Shown: piece after piece, positions 1 to 7,329 of the stretch
Position numbering within the stretch: position 1 is the stretch's first letter
How the letters are laid out: the number at the start of each line of letters is the position of its first letter
Source of the DNA: Serratia sp. DD3
GTDB lineage: Bacteria > Pseudomonadota > Gammaproteobacteria > Enterobacterales > Enterobacteriaceae
Direction: 5' to 3'
Assembly: GCF_000496755.2 (NCBI RefSeq)
Contig: NZ_AYKS02000030.1
Span: forward strand, 1 to 12,053
DNA length: 12,053 nucleotides
Made by a program: the position numbers and the translations under genes
Notes under the pieces: generated by a model
Database searches by the model: none
What the model was told of the DNA's origin: nothing
What the model saw: the letters and a program-made list of their open reading frames with translations, nothing else

Positions 1-1
1 C

Positions 2-301
2 GAAGAGCTTCTGCATCGCTTGAATGAGGGGGATATTACTCTGCTGGATGTGCGTCCCCCCGAAGAGTTCGCTTCTGGCCATCTGCCTGGAGCGGTCAAT
101 ATTCCGGCCGAAGAACTAGAGGGTCGCCTATCTGAACTGCTTAAAGGACAGGAGGTGGTGGCGTATTGCCGCGGACCTTACTGCGTCCTCTCTCTCAACG
201 CTATGAAAATCCTCCATACCAGTGGTTTTCTTGCTCGCTGCCTAGAGGATGGCTTTCCAGAGTGGAAGGCGGCCGGGCTGGAAGTGCAAACTAGCCAGTA
301 A
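2..301 (+). CDS. Rhodanese-domain protein, C-terminal part (probable ArsR-family regulator)
   Basis: The frame is open from the window edge to a TAA at 299-301, so the gene starts upstream and only about 99 residues are visible. They form nearly a whole rhodanese domain: LLDVRPPEEFASGHLPGAVN is the usual CH2-like entry (Asp-Val-Arg, then Gly-His-x-Pro-Gly-Ala), YCRGPYCVLS carries the active-site cysteine loop, and EDGFPEWKAAGL is the usual final helix. The extended Cys-Arg-Gly-Pro-Tyr-Cys loop and the short tail are typical of proteins that fuse an N-terminal ArsR/SmtB winged helix to a rhodanese domain, which sense or handle reactive or persulfide sulfur. The DNA-binding half lies outside the window, so the fusion is inferred. 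A single-domain sulfurtransferase is the alternative. The gene converges on eptB, with an IS remnant between them. Confidence 0.8.
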   Translation, partial: EELLHRLNEGDITLLDVRPPEEFASGHLPGAVNIPAEELEGRLSELLKGQEVVAYCRGPYCVLSLNAMKILHTSGFLARCLEDGFPEWKAAGLEVQTSQ

Positions 302-323
302 GCCCTCGTTTTCGCGGCTTACT
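297..323 (+). terminator. Hairpin overlapping the rhodanese stop codon, terminator-like
   Basis: AGTAAGCC (297-304) is the exact reverse complement of GGCTTACT (316-323), with an 11-base loop containing CGTTTTCG. The left arm includes the stop codon. No T-tract follows; instead the sequence passes within a few bases into the IS5 remnant. It may be the gene's terminator cut off from its T-run by the insertion, but this is an inference. Confidence 0.4.
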
Positions 324-325
324 AG

Positions 326-839
326 GGCTTATTGACCTTTGTTGTTCATAATTCAGCCAATCCACATTGGCAGCCACATGAGGCAACAAGCCAAAGCCAG
401 CGTAATTCCGGACTAACTTATCGTACCTTGTTGCTACTGAGCGGTAGTGCTTTAACCTGGCAAATGCATTCTCTACAAGGTGGCGATACTTGTACAAACA
501 CCAGTCAATATCGCCATTCCCAATCTTTGAGTTCCGTTTGCTGGGTATGGTCGGTATTCCCCTTTTCTACCGAACCTGCTCACGAGTTTTCTCACTGTCA
601 TAACCGCGATCAGCAATAACAAGCTCTGCATCTGGCAACCTATCAAGCAATTCCGGGGGAGCTTTACTGTCATGAACCTCACCGCCCGTGACAATGAAAT
701 CTATCGGTAAGCCACAACTATCAACAGCCATATGGATTTTCGTCGTGTTACCACCACAGCTTTTTCCTATAGACTCTTTCCACTCAGAGCAAGCGCCTGT
801 CGCATACTGGTACGGTTTGGCTTCGCGGGTCGAAGCCAA
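326..839 (-). mobile_element. Remnant of an IS5-family insertion sequence
   Basis: About 510 bp carry the catalytic and C-terminal parts of an IS5-family (IS427-like) transposase on the minus strand, without the N-terminal third. The end near 326 is suggested by CTAG at 322-325, which fits the YTAR target preferred by some IS5 elements, followed by GGGCTTATTG. The inverted repeat at the other end is not recognisable, so that boundary near 815-839 is approximate. It sits between two convergent genes and appears to leave both stop codons intact. Confidence 0.7.
353..839 (-). pseudogene. IS5-family transposase, truncated and broken
   Basis: Reading from 839 downward, the frame gives a transposase core with GKSCGGNTTKIHMAVDSCG, then LVIADRGYDSEKTREQVR, the second DDE aspartate region. 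An in-frame TAG at 567-569 interrupts it. The same frame resumes with KRGIPTIPSKRNSKIGNG and YKYRHLVENAFARLKHYR, which contains the catalytic glutamate region. A second lesion, a frameshift near 393-402, follows: only after a shift does the sequence give the normal C-terminus ALACCLMWLPMWIG, ending at a TGA at 353-355. The N-terminal DNA-binding part is missing. With truncation, nonsense codon and frameshift together it cannot be active. The family is clear from the motifs; the exact element is not named. Confidence 0.8.
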
Positions 840-840
840 A
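816..840 (-). terminator. Perfect 10 bp hairpin downstream of eptB
   Basis: TTTGGCTTCG (816-825) and CGAAGCCAAA (831-840) are exact reverse complements around the loop CGGGT. It lies 32 bases beyond the eptB stop, where a terminator is expected, but no T-tract follows in the eptB direction; IS5 remnant sequence begins instead. It could be the eptB terminator stripped of its T-run, or part of a small repeat. Confidence 0.4.
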
Positions 841-872
841 TGTCGTCACATCGCAACTTCGCTCCCGCTGGG

Positions 873-2564
873 TCATATTGCAGGTTGAGTATTCTGGCCA
901 GGTGCCTGACACCAATTATTTTGTGCATTAATCCCACCATCGGGTGAGGTATAGCCTAAACAACCGAGGATCGAGTCGAACAATTCAGCATGACGATGGG
1001 TTCTCCCCACCCGCTGCTCGGCCTGTAATTGTTCAAAGGCAGTAAGGTGCTCGGGTTGCGCCAAAAACTTATCCGATGCCCATACCATCAATGGCACGCG
1101 AAATAGCTCTGGTGGTGCCATTTCACGCGGGATACCGTGGAAATGGGAGTTATCATCAATTGACTCGCCGTGGTCTGAGGCATAAAACACCAGCGCTTTC
1201 TTATCCCGCATTTGGTCAATGACATTTGCGATAAACGAATCGGTATACAACACACTGTTATCAAACGCATTAATTAACTGCTGCTTACTACAAAAATCAT
1301 CCACGCCCATGCACTCCGGCTGGTAACGGGCATAACTGCGCGGATAGCGTTGGGAATAGAGATAATGTGAGCCTTTGGTATGCAAAATAACCAAATGTTT
1401 ACCCGCCGGATAACGCCTAAGCGACTCCTTTAACTCATCCACCAACAGCATGTCATCAACGGGTTTACCATCATTACGTTTCTCAGAAGCAATCAATTCA
1501 CGAAATGAGTAATTATCAGTATTTGCATTGTTGTAGAACCATATTTCGCTCTGCATCGCGAATAACTCAGAGGTGAAACCTAATGATTTCATGACAGAGA
1601 ATACGTTTTGCTCTTTCAGAGTGCGTTGCTGGTTATCTTCTGCGCCGCCTTCGCGTACAAACATACAACGCAGGGAAAGCTTGGTAGAGGTATCACACGA
1701 AGTACCGCGAAAGGCGACTAAATTCTTCTCTTTACTCAGGCGCGGGGTGGTATCGCGTGAATATCCCAGCATCCCCATATGATCCCAACGGGTGGTTTCA
1801 CCGATAATAAACACAACATAGGTTTCATCAATGCCAGCTGGCGCGACATAAGTATGGTGTTCAGCAGGATCATACAGCGTTGCCGCGTCATACTTTTCAT
1901 CGTATTGCGTGTAAGCGTATAAACCCAATGCAGCCAACCAGTTAGAAGGCAAATAAGAGTGAGCAACTACACCACCGTAACTGGGTAAATCCACGGTATT
2001 CAACAGTTCATCCGCGCGTTGTACTTTATCCAGATAGCGTAAAGGCAACCAAACCAGCCCGACCGCAACTATCATCAACACTATCGGTTTGATACGCTGC
2101 CCCGGCGTCTTGAATTGCTCCAGCAGGGTAAGCCGCAGGTTATTTTTCCAGATAAGTAACAAAGGCAAGGTGCTGATCAGCACTATCCAGATAACAAAAT
2201 GCAATCCAATAACTTCTTTGGAAAGGTCTGTATCTGTAGTTAAGACAGAAATCACAATGCCATAGCCGATCACAACATTGAAAAAAGTCATGTAATAGCT
2301 GGCAGCGACTGAGATTAATACCAGTACAGTGGCGATCACCCGATAAAACAACCGCCCACCGAGGGAGATCACTCGCATCACAAAAAAGGTAAACAGAATA
2401 ATGGCCATCACTTCTGTGATAGCTGACACCAATGCTATACCTTGGACACCTTGGCTAAATGAGTCAAAACGGCGATAAAAGACAGAAATATTCAGGAAAA
2501 TGCCAATATAAAAAGCCAGCAACAAAGAGATACTTTGCTGCGATAAAGATTTTACTCTGTCCAT
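873..2564 (-). CDS. eptB: Kdo2-lipid A phosphoethanolamine 7''-transferase EptB
   Basis: This 563-residue inner-membrane enzyme transfers phosphoethanolamine from phosphatidylethanolamine to the outer Kdo residue of lipopolysaccharide. About five membrane helices fill residues 10-175 (near 12-30, 42-65, 75-92, 121-138 and 160-176). A periplasmic domain of the alkaline-phosphatase/sulfatase fold follows. Metal and catalytic positions are visible: Glu256 in FIIGETTRWDHMG, the likely nucleophile Thr292 in SCDTSTKLSLRCM, and Asp464-His465 in YASDHGES. From memory the protein aligns with E. coli EptB from end to end and has its length. I chose ATG at 2564, with GGAG 12 bases upstream. A TTG at 2582 would add six residues but has no better ribosome site. 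EptA/Cpt relatives are less likely because of the PSYGGVVAHSYLPSNWL segment and the C-terminal GYTSPDGGIN. The gene is divergent from srlA. Confidence 0.93.
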   Translation of the reverse strand: MDRVKSLSQQSISLLLAFYIGIFLNISVFYRRFDSFSQGVQGIALVSAITEVMAIILFTFFVMRVISLGGRLFYRVIATVLVLISVAASYYMTFFNVVIGYGIVISVLTTDTDLSKEVIGLHFVIWIVLISTLPLLLIWKNNLRLTLLEQFKTPGQRIKPIVLMIVAVGLVWLPLRYLDKVQRADELLNTVDLPSYGGVVAHSYLPSNWLAALGLYAYTQYDEKYDAATLYDPAEHHTYVAPAGIDETYVVFIIGETTRWDHMGMLGYSRDTTPRLSKEKNLVAFRGTSCDTSTKLSLRCMFVREGGAEDNQQRTLKEQNVFSVMKSLGFTSELFAMQSEIWFYNNANTDNYSFRELIASEKRNDGKPVDDMLLVDELKESLRRYPAGKHLVILHTKGSHYLYSQRYPRSYARYQPECMGVDDFCSKQQLINAFDNSVLYTDSFIANVIDQMRDKKALVFYASDHGESIDDNSHFHGIPREMAPPELFRVPLMVWASDKFLAQPEHLTAFEQLQAEQRVGRTHRHAELFDSILGCLGYTSPDGGINAQNNWCQAPGQNTQPAI

Positions 2565-2639
2565 AAAACGCCAGATCTCCAAAAATACTACTCAGGGGTT
2601 GAATCGAGACTATAAAAAATTTTGTGTAAACTGCTGTTT

Positions 2640-2671
2640 ATTATAAAGAAAAATAGTCATCGATCATGATC
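2640..2671 (-). promoter_or_regulatory. Candidate eptB promoter with adjacent palindrome
   Basis: On the minus strand a perfect TATAAT (plus coordinates 2640-2645) lies about 75 bases upstream of the eptB ATG. The -35 region, near 2662-2668, is weak. A perfect 10 bp palindrome, GATCATGATC (2662-2671), overlaps that position and could bind a regulator. I see no clear PhoP or PmrA box. Confidence 0.35.
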
Positions 2672-2744
2672 ATAAACGGCGTCACGGCTGGATTCCAATC
2701 TCGTGGTGGCATTGTCCACTTTTTAGCAATCTGGTGTAAAGCTA

Positions 2745-2924
2745 GATACAGCAACTTCAGCACCGCAACTCACTTGGGAATGACCGTCTGCTCTTGGTAA
2801 TCTCACGCAGGCTGGCATTGATTTGAACGCTACTTGCAGCGGCCCCGTTAGGAACGAGGCGCAGGAAGAGTCGAGTATCTGGACGCAGCAACACCCAAGC
2901 CGCTTGAAGTATGAAGAGTATATC
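2745..2924. repeat. Interspersed palindromic repeat, Yersinia/Serratia type
   Basis: The left end has GATACAGCAACTTCAG (2745-2760). The right end, read on the minus strand, has GATATACTCTTCATACTTCA followed by AGCGGC, so the two ends form an imperfect terminal inverted repeat sharing ACTTCA. A central near-palindrome, GCCCCGTT-AGG-AACGAGGC with one mismatch, lies near 2840-2858. The minus-strand motif (A)TATAC..TCATACTTCAAG is one I remember as common in Yersinia and Serratia intergenic repeats. No protein is encoded. Length and class are estimates. Confidence 0.5.
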
Positions 2925-3134
2925 CCCATGATTTCCCCCGCCACTTGAATACTCGTGAGTAACGCTCCCCACCTTCACGCTCTCTGAACGTTTAAAAAAC
3001 AGTCAACCCTACCGTTCATCGTCGGGGTAAACCTTGGTGATGATCTAACAGGCCTCTCCCTTGCTCGGTCTCGCTCATCGTTTAAAACTTACTTTCCTTT
3101 TATTTATAACTTTCGAAATAAAATATTTTTCTTT

Positions 3135-3793
<659 letters not shown>

Positions 3794-3808
3794 TCCGTGG
3801 AGTGCAGC

Positions 3809-4792
3809 ATGAGTACTTATATTCGTATTGAAAAAGGGGCTGGCGGCTGGGGCGGTCCACTAGAACTCCCGGTGGTACCCGATAAAAAAATTGTCTATAT
3901 CACCGCCGGTACTCGCCCGGCCATCGTCGACAAACTCAGTGAACTCACGGGCTGGCCAGCGGTGGATGGTTTTAAGCAGGGCGAACCTCCCGCCGCAGAG
4001 ATTGGCATTGCGGTTATTGATTGCGGCGGTACATTACGTTGCGGTATCTACCCAAAACGCCGCATCCCTACCATCAATATTCACTCCACTGGTCGTTCCG
4101 GTCCACTGGCGCAATTTATTCTGGAAGATATTTACGTTTCTGGGGTTCGCCAAGAGAACATCAGCCTGGTTGAGCAGGAAGCGCCGGTGACTTCACAACC
4201 ACCAGCACCAGCACCAGCCAAAGTACGTGATTATGATAGCAGCAAGAAAATCACTGAACAGAGCGATGGCCTACTGGCCAAGGTCGGCATGGGTATGGGA
4301 TCGATAGTGGCGGTGTTCTTCCAAGCCGGCCGTGACACCATTGACACGATACTGAAAACCATCCTGCCATTTATGGCTTTTGTCTCGGCGTTGATTGGTA
4401 TCATTATGGCCTCCGGGTTAGGTGATTTTATCGCCCATGGCCTGACTCCCCTTGCCAGCAGCCCCATCGGTTTGGTCACACTGGCGCTGATCTGTTCCTT
4501 CCCGCTGCTTTCCCCCTTCCTCGGCCCTGGTGCGGTTATCGCTCAAGTTATCGGCGTACTGGTGGGGGTGCAAATTGGCCTGGGCAATATTCCGCCTCAA
4601 TTGGCGCTACCGGCACTGTTTGCCATTAACGCCCAAGCCGCCTGTGACTTTATTCCGGTGGGCCTGTCACTGGCAGAAGCCAAACAAGACACGGTGCGCG
4701 TTGGCGTACCTTCGGTTCTGGTGGGGCGCTTCCTTACTGGTGCACCAACCGTCTTGGTCGCCTGGGCAGTATCATCCTTTATTTATCAATAA
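3809..4792 (+). CDS. srlE: PTS glucitol/sorbitol-specific EIIBC component SrlE
   Basis: This 327-residue permease subunit receives phosphate from SrlB and hands it to sorbitol during uptake. The N-terminal cytoplasmic EIIB domain (about 1-125) has [23 protein letters not shown] and the phosphorylation-site cysteine, Cys72, in [17 protein letters not shown] linker with an Ala-Pro run ([10 protein letters not shown], 129-138) leads to the membrane domain from about 150: [15 protein letters not shown], then helices near 184-204, 219-240, 241-258 and 300-324, with [18 protein letters not shown] conserved. ATG 3809 is preferred over the in-frame GTG at 3797 because GGAG lies 6 bases before it and the protein then begins like its relatives. 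The linker differs from the E. coli one and is coded by three CACCAG hexamers (4200-4217). Confidence 0.96.
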   Translation: MSTYIRIEKGAGGWGGPLELPVVPDKKIVYITAGTRPAIVDKLSELTGWPAVDGFKQGEPPAAEIGIAVIDCGGTLRCGIYPKRRIPTINIHSTGRSGPLAQFILEDIYVSGVRQENISLVEQEAPVTSQPPAPAPAKVRDYDSSKKITEQSDGLLAKVGMGMGSIVAVFFQAGRDTIDTILKTILPFMAFVSALIGIIMASGLGDFIAHGLTPLASSPIGLVTLALICSFPLLSPFLGPGAVIAQVIGVLVGVQIGLGNIPPQLALPALFAINAQAACDFIPVGLSLAEAKQDTVRVGVPSVLVGRFLTGAPTVLVAWAVSSFIYQ

Positions 4793-4810
4793 GTGAAACA
4801 GAGGAAAATT

Positions 4811-5194
4811 ATGAACACCATTTTCCAGACCACCATTACTCAAATCGGCGACTGTGCCCGTGATGCCCTGCTGGACAACATGATAATCACCTTTCGTGAA
4901 GGCGCCCCGGCCGATATTGAAGAGTATTGCTTTATTCATCAACACGGCGATACCACCGGGGAATTGCACGTGGGTAGCGTGATGCAGTTAGGGGAAAAAC
5001 AGTACCCCATTACCGCCGTTGGCAGCGTTGCCAACCAAAATCTACGTGAACTGGGGCATGTCACCGTCCGTTTCGATGGCGAAGCACACGCCGAATTCCC
5101 CGGCACCATTCACGTCACCGGGGTAACCCCCACGGATATTCCCTTGGGTAGCACATTTAAATTTATCGCATCATCAGGAGTCGCTCATGTCTGA
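4811..5194 (+). CDS. srlB: PTS glucitol/sorbitol-specific EIIA component SrlB
   Basis: This 127-residue cytoplasmic phosphocarrier takes phosphate from HPr and passes it to the EIIB domain of SrlE. The family pattern is clear: TTITQIGDCARDAL, MIITFREGAPADIEEYC, the active-site His43 in YCFIHQHGD, then YPITAVGSVANQNLRELGHV and DGEAHAEFPGTIHV. ATG 4811 has GAGG at 4801-4804 with 6 bases of spacing. A GTG at 4793 directly after the srlE stop is in frame but would add MKQRKI, which is not seen in the family. The C-terminus (SSGVAHV) overlaps the srlD start by 8 bases, which suggests coupled translation. Confidence 0.95.
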   Translation: MNTIFQTTITQIGDCARDALLDNMIITFREGAPADIEEYCFIHQHGDTTGELHVGSVMQLGEKQYPITAVGSVANQNLRELGHVTVRFDGEAHAEFPGTIHVTGVTPTDIPLGSTFKFIASSGVAHV

Positions 5195-5966
5195 AGTAGC
5201 TGTAGTGATAGGCGGTGGCCAAACATTGGGCGCTTTTCTCTGTCATGGCCTGGCGCAAGCGGGTTACCGTGTTGCCGTGGCTGATCTGAATGCCCATAAC
5301 GCCCATCTGGTGGCACAGCAAATCAATCAGGAATATGGCGATCAACGTGCCAAGGCTTTCCAAGTGGATGCCACCGATGAAGCCAGTGTGATAGCGCTAG
5401 CTGGTGAGGTCGATGGCGCTTTCCACCAGGTGAATTTACTGGTGTACAGTGCGGGCATTGCCAAAGCCGCCCCCATTACCGATTTCCCATTAGGTGACTT
5501 TGATCGCTCGCTGCAGGTCAACCTGGTGGGTTATTTCCTCTGTGCCCGAGAGTTCTCCCGCCTGATGATCCGCGATGGTATTACCGGGCGTATTATTCAG
5601 ATCAATTCCAAATCCGGTAAAGTTGGCAGCAAACATAATTCCGGCTACAGCGCGGCCAAATTTGGCGGCGTCGGGTTAACACAATCGCTGGCGCTCGACC
5701 TGGCGGAGTATGGTATTACCGTGCACGCACTGATGCTGGGTAACCTGCTCAAATCACCGATGTTTCAATCTCTTTTGCCACAATACGCGCAGAAATTGGG
5801 CATCAAACCTGAAGAGGTGGAAAAATATTACACCGATAAAGTACCCATGAAGCGGGGTTGCGATTATCAGGATGTACTGAATGTACTGCTGTTCTATGCC
5901 AGTGATAAAGCATCCTATTGCACTGGCCAGTCGATCAATATTACCGGGGGCCAAGTAATGTTCTGA
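5187..5966 (+). CDS. srlD: Sorbitol-6-phosphate 2-dehydrogenase SrlD
   Basis: This 259-residue cytoplasmic enzyme of the short-chain dehydrogenase family oxidises sorbitol-6-phosphate to fructose-6-phosphate with NAD, linking the permease to glycolysis. It has the nucleotide loop GGGQTLGAF (9-17), Asp33 of the NAD-preferring second strand, YSAGIAKAAP (87-96) in place of NNAG, Asn112, a serine near 141-143, and the catalytic pair Tyr154/Lys158 in GYSAAK. The C-terminus GQSINITGGQVMF matches the family. The start is ATG 5187, with AGGAG at 5176-5180, inside the end of srlB. After the stop comes an unusually structured 150 bp gap before srlM. Confidence 0.96.
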   Translation: MSEVAVVIGGGQTLGAFLCHGLAQAGYRVAVADLNAHNAHLVAQQINQEYGDQRAKAFQVDATDEASVIALAGEVDGAFHQVNLLVYSAGIAKAAPITDFPLGDFDRSLQVNLVGYFLCAREFSRLMIRDGITGRIIQINSKSGKVGSKHNSGYSAAKFGGVGLTQSLALDLAEYGITVHALMLGNLLKSPMFQSLLPQYAQKLGIKPEEVEKYYTDKVPMKRGCDYQDVLNVLLFYASDKASYCTGQSINITGGQVMF

Positions 5967-6037
5967 GCCGGTTTTAACGCTGACCGGGCTTTTAGCGCAG
6001 AACCGACTTTTCGAGCTAACCCGGGTTTTCGAGCTAA
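5966..6037 (+). repeat. Four degenerate 18 bp tandem units between srlD and srlM
   Basis: The 72 bases starting at the last base of the srlD stop codon divide into four 18 bp units, at 5966-5983, 5984-6001, 6002-6019 and 6020-6037. Every unit has TTTT at positions 7-10, GC at 14-15 and A at 18. The last two share TTTTCGAGCTAA, and their junction forms the palindrome AACCCGGGTT (6018-6027). The units are too diverged to be a recent slippage product. Confidence 0.6.
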
Positions 6038-6055
6038 TGGTACTACCGTCCCACG

Positions 6056-6084
6056 TCAAGCGGCAGGGCCCCCCTGCCACTTGA
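6056..6084 (+). promoter_or_regulatory. Intra-operon hairpin before srlM
   Basis: TCAAGCGGCAGGG (6056-6068) pairs with CCCTGCCACTTGA (6072-6084) around a CCC loop: a 13-position stem with one C/A mismatch. No T-tract follows, so it is not a classical terminator. Within a transcribed operon it could protect the upstream srlAEBD message from 3' decay, or lower srlM expression. It resembles a REP-type element in placement only. Confidence 0.55.
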
Positions 6085-6116
6085 ACTCATTGAGATAACG
6101 AGAGGAAAATCACACC

Positions 6117-6473
6117 ATGACTAATGCCCTGATCTGTTTTGCTGTGATCGCCTGGCTGATGCAAATTGTTCTCGGTTGGTGGCAAATCCAGCGCTTCAAC
6201 CGTGCTTTCGACCGTTTATGTCAGTTGGGCAACGTGGGGGTTGGCCGCTCCGGTGGCCGATTCAAACCCCGGGTGGTATTGGTGCTGGCCTTCGACACAC
6301 AACAGCGCGTGTGTGGTAGCTTACTAATGCGCGGCCTGACTATTTTCGCCCCCCCCAAGCCGCTCCCCCAGTTACATGGTTTGCATCAACAGGCGCTACG
6401 CCCAGAGGTGATCTTTCCCGAGGATCGGGCCTGCCAAACTGCACTAGCATTAGCGATCACATCAAAATCATGA
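6117..6473 (+). CDS. srlM: Glucitol operon activator SrlM (GutM)
   Basis: This 118-residue protein matches the GutM family, which in E. coli is needed for full expression of the glucitol operon. One hydrophobic helix occupies about residues 4-22 (ALICFAVIAWLMQIVLGWW). The conserved cytoplasmic part follows: QRFNRAFDRLCQLGNVGVGR, GGRFKPRVV, LMRGLTIFAPPK and RPEVIFPED. ATG 6117 has GAGG at 6102-6105, somewhat distant. It contains no recognisable DNA-binding motif, so how it activates transcription cannot be read from the sequence. It is separated from srlD by the repeat and hairpin and from srlR by 82 bases, so its expression may be tuned apart from the permease genes. Confidence 0.93.
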   Translation: MTNALICFAVIAWLMQIVLGWWQIQRFNRAFDRLCQLGNVGVGRSGGRFKPRVVLVLAFDTQQRVCGSLLMRGLTIFAPPKPLPQLHGLHQQALRPEVIFPEDRACQTALALAITSKS

Positions 6474-6505
6474 TATTTTCACATTAAAAGACATTACCTT
6501 TCATA

Positions 6506-6518
6506 GTGAATTATTCAC
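6506..6518. promoter_or_regulatory. Perfect palindrome ahead of srlR, candidate operator
   Basis: GTGAATTATTCAC is an exact 6+1+6 palindrome, 37 bases before the srlR start in the srlM-srlR gap. The preceding 30 bases are A+T-rich, with only weak promoter-like hexamers. It could be an operator for SrlR autoregulation or a small mRNA hairpin. Confidence 0.35.
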
Positions 6519-6555
6519 CGAGAGGAATGCTCAACTCTTGTGAACAGGAATCGCT

Positions 6556-7329
6556 ATGAAACCAAAGCAGCGCCAAGCCGCTATCCTTGAATATTTGCAG
6601 CGGCATGGCAAAACCAACGTTGATATTCTGGCAGAACATTTCTCCACTACCGGCACCACTATCCGTAAAGACCTCACCTTACTGGAAGAACAAGGCGAAG
6701 TGATCCGTACCTACGGCGGTGTGGTACTCAGCCGGGATGAGGGCGATCAACCTATTGACCGCAAAACCCATATCAATAGCGAAAAAAAACGCCAGATAGC
6801 CTATGCGGCGATCAAACTGATCGATGATGGGGATTCACTGATCTTCGATGCAGGCAGTACGGTGTTGCAGATGGTACCGCATTTAGCACAGTTCAATAAT
6901 ATTACGGTGATGACCAACAGTTTGCATATCGTCAATGCGCTGGTGGAGCTGGATAACGACCAAACCATTCTGATGCCCGGCGGCACCTATCGTAAAAAAT
7001 CGGCCTCTTTCCACGGCAGTCTGGCGGAATCGGCATTTAAGCAATTTAGTTTCGATAAACTGTTTATCGGCGCTGATGGCGTCGATCTCCATGCTGGAGT
7101 GACCACCTTTAATGAAGTGCACAATGTCAGCAAGGCGATGTGCGAAGCCGCCAGCCGCATTGTACTGTTGGTGGACTCATCCAAATTTGGTCGCAAGAGC
7201 CCCAATGTGGTGTGCGAACTTAGCGCCGTCGATACCTTAATCACCGATAACGACATTAACCCGGATTATTTGGCCGCACTGCAGGCCAAGGGGATCAATA
7301 TTATTCTGGTGGGAGTGCCTGATGAATAA
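6556..7329 (+). CDS. srlR: Glucitol operon repressor SrlR (GutR), DeoR family
   Basis: This 257-residue cytoplasmic regulator represses the srl operon in the absence of sorbitol. The N-terminal DeoR-type winged helix (about 1-58) contains [20 protein letters not shown], the recognition segment [19 protein letters not shown] and the wing RTYGGVV. The effector-binding domain, a sugar-isomerase-like fold (about 75-235), shows [38 protein letters not shown] and [13 protein letters not shown], the usual phosphosugar-binding pattern. Its length equals E. coli SrlR. ATG 6556 has AGGA 6 bases upstream. It overlaps gutQ by 8 bases, so the two are translated together. Confidence 0.95.
   Translation: MKPKQRQAAILEYLQRHGKTNVDILAEHFSTTGTTIRKDLTLLEEQGEVIRTYGGVVLSRDEGDQPIDRKTHINSEKKRQIAYAAIKLIDDGDSLIFDAGSTVLQMVPHLAQFNNITVMTNSLHIVNALVELDNDQTILMPGGTYRKKSASFHGSLAESAFKQFSFDKLFIGADGVDLHAGVTTFNEVHNVSKAMCEAASRIVLLVDSSKFGRKSPNVVCELSAVDTLITDNDINPDYLAALQAKGINIILVGVPDE

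Noticed and set aside
2565..2582. TTG 2582 as eptB start
   Set aside because: ATG 2564 gives the family length of 563 residues and a start aligned with E. coli EptB.
2723..2978. Two overlapping minus-strand frames of 73 codons as small genes
   Set aside because: They coincide with the palindromic repeat and have no ribosome site or domain; such frames arise wherever this kind of repeat occurs.
5966..6037. CRISPR array in the srlD-srlM gap
   Set aside because: The units are contiguous and only 18 bp, without spacers or cas genes.
5754..6080. 108-codon minus-strand frame across the srlD end and the tandem repeat
   Set aside because: It is antisense to srlD, low in plausible structure, and its N-terminal part is a translation of the repeats and hairpin.
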